Shown: in pieces, positions 38,157 through 45,780 of the stretch | How the letters are laid out: each line of letters opens with the position of its first letter | How positions within the stretch are numbered: the first letter of the stretch is position 1 | Assembly: GCA_965247265.1 (NCBI GenBank) | Contig: OZ252002.1 | Span: 1,364,001-1,428,000 of the forward strand | Origin: G965247265 sp965247265 | GTDB taxonomy: Bacteria > Pseudomonadota > Gammaproteobacteria > UBA4575 | Length of the DNA: 64,000 nt | Direction: 5' to 3' | Program-made: the position numbers and the translations under genes | The notes under the pieces: generated by a model | Databases searched by the model: none | Told to the model about the DNA's origin: nothing | What the model saw: the letters and a program-made list of their open reading frames with translations, nothing else

Positions 38157-38543
38157 ATGTCAAAATGGCGCGAAATCAAATCTGAGCAAACCTACACAGA
38201 TGAGCAGATTCAAGAACGTTTAGAGGAAGAGCTGCCAACTTGGTTTTATGATAATGGCTGGATTCGTCGCAAATACAAAACGCATAGCTGGAAAGGGACA
38301 CTGATGGTAGTAAATACCATTGGGCATCTATCTGAAGCTGCGTTTCACCACCCTGATTTGGCTGTTTCGTATGCCTTTGTTGTTTGTAAGCTAATGAACC
38401 ATGCAGCAAAAGGTGTCACTAATAAGGATTTTGAATTGGCAAAGAAAATTGAAGAAGTTGTGATGTGGCAACCAGGAAAAGAAGAAGGTGATTTGGAGGG
38501 CACTCCCCATGACCCAAGATTTGCCTATCTTCAGTATAAATAA
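38157..38543 (+). CDS. Pterin-4a-carbinolamine dehydratase-like (DCoH fold) protein
   Basis: A strong AGGAGG stands 9 bases before the ATG. The 128-residue protein has a basic/aromatic first strand (NGWIRRKYKTHSWKGTLMVV) and the active-site helix LSEAAFHHPDLAVSY, where PCD enzymes have the HHP motif, then MNHAAKGVTNKDFELAKKIE in place of the usual TH-x-GLT-x-D. PCD-like genes occur with H4MPT-pathway genes in methylotrophs, where a pterin role has been proposed. Placement beside fhcB fits that. The canonical phenylalanine-hydroxylase partner is not seen nearby. Confidence 0.78.
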   Translation: MSKWREIKSEQTYTDEQIQERLEEELPTWFYDNGWIRRKYKTHSWKGTLMVVNTIGHLSEAAFHHPDLAVSYAFVVCKLMNHAAKGVTNKDFELAKKIEEVVMWQPGKEEGDLEGTPHDPRFAYLQYK

Positions 38544-39113
38544 TTAAGAAGTTGGGTTGGGTAGCAATTTTTGAATGTTTTCTATAATGGCTTGCTGTGG
38601 TAGGCCAAATGGCATGATGTTGGTGACAGTTCCCTCAGCATCAATGATGTATAAGTTTGATGAATGATCGACATTGTAGGCACGACTGTTAGAGTCCCCG
38701 GTATAAGAATAAAAAGCTTGATACTGTTTAACAACTTTATCTATTTCATTAGAGTCTCCAGTTAAGCCAATGAAGTTGTAGCCAAAATATTCTAGATATT
38801 TCTCTAAAGTTTCTGGTGTGTCGCGCTTAGGATCCACCGTTATCAGCAATGGTTGCACGTGCGCGGCCTGTTCGCCCAATTGGTCTAGAACCGTTTGAAT
38901 CGTACCGAGTGTCATGGGGCACACATCTGGGCAGTGAGTGAATCCAAAAAATAGTAATACAACTTTTCCGCTTGAATCGCTCAGTGAATAGGGCTCATCC
39001 AGATGTGAAGTAAGGCTAAAGTCGCCGCCTATTGAAATTTTGTCTTGAGCAGATCCACTGGTCAGTAATCCAATAAGGATCAAAAGGGTTATATATCTAT
39101 GTAATGTATGCAT
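38544..39113 (-). CDS. SCO1/SenC-family copper chaperone/thioredoxin-fold protein
   Basis: The 189-residue protein has an N-terminal signal (YITLLILIGLLTSGSA) and the SCO copper site: FGFTHCPDVCPMTL (CxxxC) and the distant His in VDHSSNLYIID. It has the DPKRDTPE loop of the family. SCO proteins deliver copper to the CuA centre of cytochrome oxidase or act as thiol reductases in the periplasm. Its stop abuts the PCD gene tail to tail. A second, more unusual SCO lies at 40964, on the other side of mtoX. Confidence 0.88.
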   Translation of the reverse strand: MHTLHRYITLLILIGLLTSGSAQDKISIGGDFSLTSHLDEPYSLSDSSGKVVLLFFGFTHCPDVCPMTLGTIQTVLDQLGEQAAHVQPLLITVDPKRDTPETLEKYLEYFGYNFIGLTGDSNEIDKVVKQYQAFYSYTGDSNSRAYNVDHSSNLYIIDAEGTVTNIMPFGLPQQAIIENIQKLLPNPTS

Positions 39114-39486
39114 TGATCAATTGTAATACTAAATTTTCACGTTCAATTTATGCTTTTAGAGCAAGTTTACGTATGTCGGTTCAATTAAAGTTAGGGCTTA
39201 GATAAGAATTTAATATTGATAACAATTACTTAGCTCGCTTTTTAAGTCATTGTGCAACTAATTATTGTTGTTAAAATTTGTCTAGTAATGCAAATAGTAT
39301 ATTGATTTTTCTGGCGAAAAAGACAATATGATAGATCTTTGATTGAGCATTTAGATACGGCATAATGACCAGATTGGTTTCTCACGGACTTAGATAATTC
39401 ATAATATGCAGTCCGACGGGCTAGTGTGGTCTGAGCATGTACAAGAAGACCTAGCAAATCTAAATACAAAATGGAGTCATAATAAG
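39114..39486. other. Divergent intergenic region before mtoX
   Basis: About 370 bases, AT-rich, between the divergent SCO gene and mtoX. It must hold the mtoX promoter, but I cannot point to convincing -35/-10 boxes or a regulator site. Open frames over it on both strands look non-coding. Confidence 0.4.
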
Positions 39487-40866
39487 ATGAAGAGAGTGGC
39501 AAAATCACAATCCGCATGGGTCAAAGGCATTATCACAGCACTGATTATGGCGTTGGCATCTGTAGTGGGTTTTCTAAGTACAGCGATGGCTGATGAGACA
39601 TGTATGTCTCCGTACATGGCTAAAATTGTTGGTCAAGAAGACTACGTTTATGTTTGGACGTTAGGTGTTGAGGGATTAGGTGACGAACAAGATAAGCTCG
39701 TTACAATTTCTGTACATCCTGACTCAAAACATTATGGAAAAGTGGTTAACGTATTATCTGTTGGCGGTCGAAATGAAGCCCATCATTCAGGTCTAACTGA
39801 TGACCGTAAGTATTTATTTGCGGGTGGTATAGACAGCAACAAAATTTTCATTTTTGACGTGCATTCGAATCCTGGTCAACCAAAGCTTCACAAAGTCATT
39901 ACAGACTTTGTTGAAAAAACGGGTGGCATGGTTGGTCCGCACACAATGTTTGCGTTACCAGGTCGCATTTTGGTTACTGCATTATCTAACAATGTAGATC
40001 ATGGCGGGCGTACTGGTATGGCTGAATTTACCAATGAAGGTGACTTTATAGTGGCACATTGGATGCCGACGGATGAAGATCTTCGCGGCGCTGAAAAGGT
40101 AGGCAATGCAGCAGATGGTTACGGATATGATGTTCGCGTATTGCCAAGACGTAATGTCATGCTTACATCTTCTTTTACCGGATGGTCAAACTACATGATG
40201 GACTTTGGTAAAATGTTAGGTGATGGAGAAGCGATGAAGCGCTTCGGTAATACGGTAGTTGTTTGGGACCTGCACACGCGTAAACCTAAGAAAATATTTG
40301 AAGTGCCTGGAGCACCACTCGAAATTCGTTGTGCATGGGGCGCTAATAATAACTACTGCTTCACAACAACTGCTTTAACAGCACAAATTTGGTTGATCTA
40401 TGAAGATGAAGGCGGTGAGTGGCAGGCAAAGGTTGTGGGTTCAATTGGTGACCCTTCATCCGTGCCTTTGCCCGTAGATATATCGATCACTGCTGATGAT
40501 AAGGGACTTTGGGTTCAAACATTTATGGATGGCAAAACTCGTTTCTATGATATATCAGATCCTTTCAATCCGAAGCAAACATACGAACATCAAATTGGTT
40601 CACAAGTGAACATGATTTCACAAAGCTGGGATGGCAAGCGTACATACTTTACTTCTTCACTCTTAGGTAACTGGGACAAGACAGGTGAAGGAGATGAGCA
40701 ATATTTCAAGCTATACACATGGAACGGCAAAAAACTCAATCTAGAGTTTACGATTGATTTCTATGAGTTAAAACTAGGGCGTGCACATCAAATGCGATTT
40801 GGCGCATATTCGCTCTATTCTCAAAACCCGAACTCAACAGACACAATGCTGTCTCAAGTAGAGTAA
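39487..40866 (+). CDS. mtoX: Periplasmic methanethiol oxidase (SBP56/selenium-binding protein family)
   Basis: The ATG at 39487 gives MKRVAKSQ and a signal peptide (IITALIMALASVVGFLSTAMA). The mature protein starts DETCMSPYMAKIVGQEDYVY, then VYVWTLG and the SBP56 beta-propeller with HHSGLTDDRKYLFAGG, VGPHTMFALPG and LGRAHQMRFG. Histidines of the copper site lie in EAHHSG and GPHTM. MtoX of Hyphomicrobium converts methanethiol to formaldehyde, H2S and H2O2, and its gene is followed by SCO and MauG-like genes, exactly as here. The signal peptide separates it from the cytoplasmic eukaryotic SBP56 proteins. A strong terminator follows, so downstream genes may have their own promoter or depend on read-through. 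Confidence 0.93.
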   Translation: MKRVAKSQSAWVKGIITALIMALASVVGFLSTAMADETCMSPYMAKIVGQEDYVYVWTLGVEGLGDEQDKLVTISVHPDSKHYGKVVNVLSVGGRNEAHHSGLTDDRKYLFAGGIDSNKIFIFDVHSNPGQPKLHKVITDFVEKTGGMVGPHTMFALPGRILVTALSNNVDHGGRTGMAEFTNEGDFIVAHWMPTDEDLRGAEKVGNAADGYGYDVRVLPRRNVMLTSSFTGWSNYMMDFGKMLGDGEAMKRFGNTVVVWDLHTRKPKKIFEVPGAPLEIRCAWGANNNYCFTTTALTAQIWLIYEDEGGEWQAKVVGSIGDPSSVPLPVDISITADDKGLWVQTFMDGKTRFYDISDPFNPKQTYEHQIGSQVNMISQSWDGKRTYFTSSLLGNWDKTGEGDEQYFKLYTWNGKKLNLEFTIDFYELKLGRAHQMRFGAYSLYSQNPNSTDTMLSQVE

Positions 40867-40914
40867 GGAGCTGGTTTTTATTGCAGTAATGTAATTAGCA
40901 GTCTAAGTAACTGA

Positions 40915-40947
40915 AACAAGGCCGTCCTCGAGGCGGCCTTGTTGTTT
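40915..40947 (+). terminator. Rho-independent terminator after mtoX
   Basis: AACAAGGCCG pairs with CGGCCTTGTT around TCCTCGAGG, followed by a T-rich GTTTCTGT. The 10-bp GC-rich stem is among the strongest in the window. It separates mtoX from the SCO-mauG-tlpA genes, which would let the oxidase mRNA be more abundant. Confidence 0.85.
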
Positions 40948-40963
40948 CTGTACAATTTTATCA

Positions 40964-41707
40964 ATGAAGCTGTCTAACTATATTTATCTACTTGGATTCC
41001 TGTTAGGAATGTATGCATGTAGCAGTGAGAAGGATGAGGGTGCGCCACGTCCTGAGTCTCGTGCAGCGCGTGCAGAAGTTATGGTGATGGCAGATGGCTG
41101 GACACCCGAACTACCTTATGAAGCTCCTAAACCTGGTTCTTATACATTGTCAAAGATTGCTGCTGCTGGCGGTGGACGTGTTCTAGATGTAAATGGAGAG
41201 GGACTGGAATTGAGTAGTTTGCTTGGGGATAAAATTGTTTTACTTACATTTATATATAGTAGCTGTACCGACCTAAATGGATGCCCGTTGGCGACTGCTG
41301 TTTTTTATAAAATTAAAGAACGTTTTAAAGACAATCCAAATATTGCGAGCGCGATTCGACTTATAAGTGTTAGCTTTGATCCCGAGCACGACACGCCCGA
41401 AGTAATGCGCTTATATGGAGCAGGATTTGATGAAGGTGATCCGCAATGGTTATTTTTAACAACTGAATCTGAAGCAGCCTTAAAGCCAATAACCGATCAG
41501 TATGGGCAGATGGTTATTAAAGAGTATGATGAGGGAGGGGATTATACTGGATCGATGGCGCATGTACTGCGTGCATTCTTAATTGATCGATCTAAGAATA
41601 TTCGGCAAGAGTACAGTGTTTCATTTTTGCATGATCAACTTGTTGCTGCAGATATAAATACTCTTTTAATAGAAGATGGAATTCTTACTGTTGATGCAGT
41701 GCAGTAA
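40964..41707 (+). CDS. SCO-family lipoprotein linked to methanethiol oxidase
   Basis: The N-terminus is a lipoprotein signal (YLLGFLLGMYAC). The thioredoxin-like domain has the SCO loop DPEHDTPE and a His in AHVLRAFLID, but the cysteine motif is CTDLNGC, that is CxxxxxC rather than the usual CxxxC. The 247 residues include an N-terminal extension rich in Pro and Ala. In Hyphomicrobium mtoX loci an SCO1/SenC gene follows mtoX and is thought to supply copper. The stop is seven bases before the mauG-like start. Confidence 0.85.
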   Translation: MKLSNYIYLLGFLLGMYACSSEKDEGAPRPESRAARAEVMVMADGWTPELPYEAPKPGSYTLSKIAAAGGGRVLDVNGEGLELSSLLGDKIVLLTFIYSSCTDLNGCPLATAVFYKIKERFKDNPNIASAIRLISVSFDPEHDTPEVMRLYGAGFDEGDPQWLFLTTESEAALKPITDQYGQMVIKEYDEGGDYTGSMAHVLRAFLIDRSKNIRQEYSVSFLHDQLVAADINTLLIEDGILTVDAVQ

Positions 41708-41713
41708 TTAAAA

Positions 41714-43051
41714 ATGAAAATTAATACTACTCTAGTACTGAATATATTCTTTATATGTAGCGTTGTAGGTTTGGTTTGTGTATCAAATACTATACATAGC
41801 TCAGGCATTGATAATAAAAGTAAACATAAGGGTGTATTTGGTCCGGGCGATGACAAGAAGGGGTATGAGTCAACGGACTACAAAACAAATTCGCTGGATA
41901 TCCAAAAAAGATCAGGTCAAAAAGCAAATTTATTAGAATTTGTTGAAAAACCGTTGCTTGGATTACCTCCCCCTAACATTCCAAAAGACAATCCTATTAC
42001 AAAACAAAAAGTTGATTTAGGAAGAAAATTATTTTTTGATCGGCGTTTATCTATTAACGGCACATTTTCTTGCGCTATTTGTCATATCCCAGAACAAGGA
42101 TTCACAAATAATGAGATTGAAACTGCAGTGGGAGTGGAGGGACGAACAGGAAAACGCAATGCGCCTACAATCTATAATGTCGGCTATTTGCAAAAATTAT
42201 TTCATGATGGACGTGAATCAACGTTAGAACAACAAGTATGGCACCCATTTTTAGCACGAAATGAAATGGCAAATCCCTCCATTGGATATGTAATAAATAA
42301 AATTAAAGCAATCAAAGAATATGCTGGATTATTTGAGACAGCGTTTAATGGTCGTGGACCTACCATGGAAACCATTGGCATGGCACTTGCGAGCTATCAA
42401 CGAACATTAAATGCAGCTGATTCACCCTTTGACCGGTGGTATTTTGGAAAAGATGAAAATGCAGTCAATACGCAGGTAAAGCGCGGCTTCAAATTATTTA
42501 CGGGCAAAGGCGTTTGTAATTCATGCCACTTAATACATGATGATTATGCATTGTTTACAGATGATAATTTGCACAATACAGGGTTAGGATACCAGGACTC
42601 AATGGGCATTACGCCTGAAACAAAAAGAGTTCAATTAGCGCCGGGTGTATATACTGATTTAGACATGAGTGTAATTAAGTCTGTTTCGAGAAAAAAAGAG
42701 AATGATTTGGGTTTGTACGAAATTACAGAAAACCCAAATGACAAATGGAAATTTCGCACACCTAATTTGCGCAATGTTGCGCTGACTGCACCCTATATGC
42801 ATAACGGTGCAATGTTGACATTGCGTGAGGTCGTGGAGTTTTACAATCAAGGTGGTGTGCCAAATGAAATTCTTAGTCCATTAATTAAGCCATTAGAACT
42901 AACTGAAGAAGAAATAAATGAAGTAGTTGCTTTTCTGGAATCATTAACTGGGGATAATGTAGCTGCAATTGTAGCTGATGCATTTGCAGCGCCTATAGGT
43001 GACATAGGGTTAGATGATCCAAATTGGACGCACGATAACAAAATGTACTAA
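41714..43051 (+). CDS. MauG/cytochrome c peroxidase-like dihaem protein
   Basis: A 445-residue exported protein (N-terminal hydrophobic segment VLNIFFICSVVGLVCVS) with two c-type haem sites, CAICH (Cys120-His124) and CNSCH (Cys268-His272), and the peroxidase-type segments DLGRKLFFDRRLS, APTIYNVGYL, FHDGR and TPNLRNVALTAPYMHNGAM. It belongs to the bacterial cytochrome c peroxidase/MauG family. In mtoX operons a MauG-like protein is thought to mature the oxidase or to deal with the H2O2 formed. Both roles are possible here; the sequence alone does not choose. Confidence 0.9.
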   Translation: MKINTTLVLNIFFICSVVGLVCVSNTIHSSGIDNKSKHKGVFGPGDDKKGYESTDYKTNSLDIQKRSGQKANLLEFVEKPLLGLPPPNIPKDNPITKQKVDLGRKLFFDRRLSINGTFSCAICHIPEQGFTNNEIETAVGVEGRTGKRNAPTIYNVGYLQKLFHDGRESTLEQQVWHPFLARNEMANPSIGYVINKIKAIKEYAGLFETAFNGRGPTMETIGMALASYQRTLNAADSPFDRWYFGKDENAVNTQVKRGFKLFTGKGVCNSCHLIHDDYALFTDDNLHNTGLGYQDSMGITPETKRVQLAPGVYTDLDMSVIKSVSRKKENDLGLYEITENPNDKWKFRTPNLRNVALTAPYMHNGAMLTLREVVEFYNQGGVPNEILSPLIKPLELTEEEINEVVAFLESLTGDNVAAIVADAFAAPIGDIGLDDPNWTHDNKMY

Positions 43052-43059
43052 TTAGAATA

Positions 43060-43611
43060 ATGTTTTTAAATTACATTATATTTGTGCTGCTGTTTGCTTT
43101 AACAGTAACTCCATCATTTGCAGATGATGGACGTTTAATGGATCCCTTTCCACCTAATGTGCAAGCTGAAAATTTTCAGTTATATAATTTAGCAGGCAAT
43201 AAACAAGAGTTAGTTAATTTTCGAGGTAAATATGTGCTGGTAAATTTTTGGGCACTTTCGTGCAATGCGTGTAAGAGTGAAATGACGACATTGCAAGACG
43301 CTCATGAGTTATTCGATGATGAAAACTTAATTGTAATTTCCATACATGCCGGGGATGATGTGAAAGGCGCAAGCTCAATGGTTAAAATAAATAATATTAC
43401 CTATCCGGTTTTGATCGATATGGATCTTGCATTGGGACATTGGGGCATCCCTATATTGCCTACAACATTTTTGGTCGATCCTGAGGGCAATATTCTCTAT
43501 CGAGCTGTAGGATCACGTGTATGGAATTCACCATTTATGATTGATTTTTTGCAAGGAAAAATTAGTAGTAAAAAGCTTAAAGTGTCCAATCTTGAGGGTG
43601 ATTCACATTAG
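43060..43611 (+). CDS. TlpA-like periplasmic thioredoxin with CNAC site
   Basis: A signal peptide (FVLLFALTVTPSFADD) leads a 183-residue thioredoxin-fold protein with the active site CNAC in FWALSCNACKSEM and the cis-Pro loop LPTTFLVDPEG. It is a tandem paralogue of the next gene: both mature proteins start LMDP and both end in an R-V-W-(N/D)-S-P block. The redox site differs (CNAC against CAPC), suggesting different thiol partners. It starts nine bases after the MauG-like gene and likely works in redox or metal maturation of the mtoX system. Confidence 0.85.
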   Translation: MFLNYIIFVLLFALTVTPSFADDGRLMDPFPPNVQAENFQLYNLAGNKQELVNFRGKYVLVNFWALSCNACKSEMTTLQDAHELFDDENLIVISIHAGDDVKGASSMVKINNITYPVLIDMDLALGHWGIPILPTTFLVDPEGNILYRAVGSRVWNSPFMIDFLQGKISSKKLKVSNLEGDSH

Positions 43612-43687
43612 CGAACTTATTAGTAATTCTTTAATCTAATTGTCATAAATTTTTTCTGCTGATAAATGAATATGAGATAGAGTAATA

Positions 43688-44323
43688 ATGTACAGAATTT
43701 TGACCTTTTGTTTTTTAATAATTTTATCTGCTGTTCATAATACGGCAGTTGCTGGGAAACTCATGGACCCTGTTTCGGGTGAACCTAAAGCTGAAGAATT
43801 CAGCTTAGCTACAGTTAATGGTAAAAGTGCCAGTTTGGAGAATTTCCAAGGTAAGTTTGTGCTGTTGAACTTTTGGGCAACGTGGTGTGCCCCATGTCGC
43901 AAAGAAATGCCATCCATGAGTAATCTACATAATCAGTTACAAAGCAGAGGTCTAGAAGTAGTGGGGGTGCATGTTGGGCCAAGTTTGGCCGGTGTTAAAA
44001 AGTTTCTCGAGGCAGTGCCTGTTGACTTCACAATACTCATTGATAAAAACATGAGTCTTGCTAGTTGGGGGGTAAGAGGATTACCCACAACTTTTTTAAT
44101 TAACCCCGATGGGAAAATTATTTACAAAGCAGCCGGGGAGCGTGTTTGGGATTCGCCTGAGATGGTGGAATTTTTAGATGAGTTAATTTCAAGCTATGGC
44201 CATATGACAGAAGAAAAATCACCAATTCGAATTAAAATGGAGTCTTGGTATGCCTATGTTAAAGACTCAATAGGTTGGAGTAGCGATAGAGAGATCAATG
44301 CAGATCATATTCTTCCAAACTAA
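43688..44323 (+). CDS. TlpA/ResA-like periplasmic thioredoxin with CAPC site
   Basis: A 211-residue exported protein (signal FLIILSAVHNTAVAG) with the classical TlpA site WCAPC in FWATWCAPCRKEM and LPTTFLINPDG. It is longer than the preceding paralogue by a C-terminal tail with a possible amphipathic helix (IRIKMESWYAYVKDSIGW). TlpA-type proteins reduce cysteines of copper and haem proteins in the periplasm, which would suit the SCO and c-type cytochrome next door. A 76-base gap separates it from the first paralogue. Confidence 0.87.
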   Translation: MYRILTFCFLIILSAVHNTAVAGKLMDPVSGEPKAEEFSLATVNGKSASLENFQGKFVLLNFWATWCAPCRKEMPSMSNLHNQLQSRGLEVVGVHVGPSLAGVKKFLEAVPVDFTILIDKNMSLASWGVRGLPTTFLINPDGKIIYKAAGERVWDSPEMVEFLDELISSYGHMTEEKSPIRIKMESWYAYVKDSIGWSSDREINADHILPN

Positions 44324-44334
44324 GTAGTACTTTA

Positions 44335-44625
44335 GTGGATCAAAATTTAGATTTCTCAAAGTATATTAAAGAATATATTGATGAACACTTCCCTAATGCT
44401 ACTGCCGAAGAATGGCAACACGAAAAAAAAGAAAGTATAAATTTTAGAATTACTGAAGAAGAAAAGGTATATGTTCTTCGTGTCATGGATGAATGTTTAG
44501 TCGGCCTGAATAGCAATGAGATAAAACCAATGCTTGAGAATTATAATGTTGCACAGGTTATGCGCGATATTGGTGATTTTCCAATAGTCGTGACAAATTC
44601 GGGCTGCATATTCGGTAGCCCTTAA
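44335..44625 (+). CDS. Hypothetical protein at the end of the mtoX gene group
   Basis: Translation from the GTG at 44335, 11 bases after the thioredoxin stop, gives a 96-residue acidic, soluble protein: MDQNLDFSKYIKEYIDEHF, ESINFRITEEEKVYVLRVMD and a short tail with NSGCIFGSP. No signal peptide is present, unlike its neighbours. I do not recognise the family; helix-rich and small, it could be a regulator or assembly factor, but that is a guess. Confidence 0.5.
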   Translation: MDQNLDFSKYIKEYIDEHFPNATAEEWQHEKKESINFRITEEEKVYVLRVMDECLVGLNSNEIKPMLENYNVAQVMRDIGDFPIVVTNSGCIFGSP

Positions 44626-44748
44626 CTATTAGTTCATTAAGGCGACTCTTTTGCAGCGCTATCTGTGTTGCTTATTCTCAGGGGAAAGTAAGCTTCACGA
44701 AAGCACTGCAAATTCCAACTAAATAAATTTTTATTGATAGTTTAGAAG

Positions 44749-45021
44749 TTATTCTGAAGTAGTCGGATCGATAACGCCTTTAATTTCGGAAATTTTATTT
44801 GCAGGAAATCCACCTTCTTGTGCATGTTTGCGAATTTCATCTTCATTTGGGGCGATATACGTGCAATATACTTTATCGTCAGTAACGAGACTTTCAACCC
44901 ACTGAATTTGCGGGCCCATATTTTGTAAAATGCTGCATGATTTTTGTGAGATGCCTTTCAGTTCGTCTGCGCTCAAATTTCCAGCACCTGGAATTTCACG
45001 TTCAATTATATACTTCGGCAT
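44749..45021 (-). CDS. DUF4242 small protein
   Basis: The 90-residue product reads MPKYIIEREIPGAGNLSADE, with SLVTDDKVYCTYIAPNEDEI and HAQEGGFPANKISEIKGVID, the ferredoxin-like fold of DUF4242 (SCO4226 is a nickel-binding member). A GGAG on the minus strand (revcomp of CTCC at 45029) supports the start. It is oriented opposite to the C1 genes on both sides. Function unknown; metal binding would rest on His/Cys residues that are not well conserved here. Confidence 0.7.
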   Translation of the reverse strand: MPKYIIEREIPGAGNLSADELKGISQKSCSILQNMGPQIQWVESLVTDDKVYCTYIAPNEDEIRKHAQEGGFPANKISEIKGVIDPTTSE

Positions 45022-45375
45022 GATGTTCTCCTGGGAAGATGTTTGTGATTGTTGTAAAAGTAATATTAGTAAATGCTTTTATTTACACTTAATAGATTAA
45101 TTTAATTGCTGAAATATTCTCGCGCCCATTTTTCAAAGTAGGCTCAATCGATTATTTTTCATCCAATCAAATTTAATTAGAGTGCAAGAATATCTTATTC
45201 GGAGGAGAATGCGCATCTTAAATATGAAAAAAATACAGAATCATTAACAAAGTTTGGAATGGCAAGGCGCCCGTTGTGTATAGACTCACTAAATGAGTGA
45301 TAATAATTATACTTAATGGCCATCAACTGCTAATCTATTCATAAATATTTATTATCTGTAATTTATTATTGTGAT
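45022..45375. other. 354-base region upstream of the fwd operon
   Basis: AT-rich and without coding sequence. It lies between the DUF4242 gene and fwdD and so should hold the fwd promoter. No convincing promoter, riboswitch or operator can be marked by eye. Confidence 0.4.
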
Positions 45376-45738
45376 ATGTATGGAAATAAAATGGCGGAGA
45401 CCATGATTCTAATTCCAGGCCGCTCTAAAAAGCAGGGCACCTCTCTCAACGAAGGCAAGCTTAAAGACGAATATATACAGGTAACATCTACAGCGGAAAT
45501 GAATGAAAAAGACATGAACCGTTTAAAGCTTAAAGATGGAGATAAAATTCGTTTAAAATCTGATGTTGGTCAAACTGTGGTGACGTGTAAAAGCAAAAAA
45601 GATGAGGACTTACCTTCAGGTATGATATTTATTCCTTATGGGCCACCTTCCAGTGAGTTGATGGCGGCAGATACGGCGGGTTCAGGAATGCCGTTATCAA
45701 AGCATATTGAAGTACATATTACTAAAGTGAATAGATAA
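45376..45738 (+). CDS. fwdD: Formylmethanofuran dehydrogenase subunit D-like (molybdopterin-dinucleotide domain)
   Basis: A 120-residue protein forming only the C-terminal domain of molybdopterin oxidoreductases: MILIPGRSKKQG at the start, LKLKDGDKIRLKSDVGQTVV and GMIFIPYGPPSSELMAADT followed by GSGMP. This is the pattern of FwdD, which in methanogens completes the pterin pocket of FwdB. Bacterial Fhc complexes have no FwdD, so its presence is a strong sign of a redox enzyme here. An internal ATG at 45391 (MAETMILIPG) is an alternative start. It is the first gene of the run fwdD-B-A-ftr-C. Confidence 0.87.
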   Translation: MYGNKMAETMILIPGRSKKQGTSLNEGKLKDEYIQVTSTAEMNEKDMNRLKLKDGDKIRLKSDVGQTVVTCKSKKDEDLPSGMIFIPYGPPSSELMAADTAGSGMPLSKHIEVHITKVNR

Positions 45739-45780
45739 TAAAGAACATAATTTTTACGCATCAATATTAGGAAAACCGTA

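Noticed and set aside
39242..39517. 91-codon minus-strand frame upstream of mtoX
   Set aside because: It crosses the mtoX start region and has no Shine-Dalgarno or recognisable domain.
45022..45375. Moco or Wco riboswitch ahead of fwdD
   Set aside because: Such an element would fit a W/Mo enzyme, but I could not find the expected conserved stems. A covariance-model search with the moco RNA family would be decisive.
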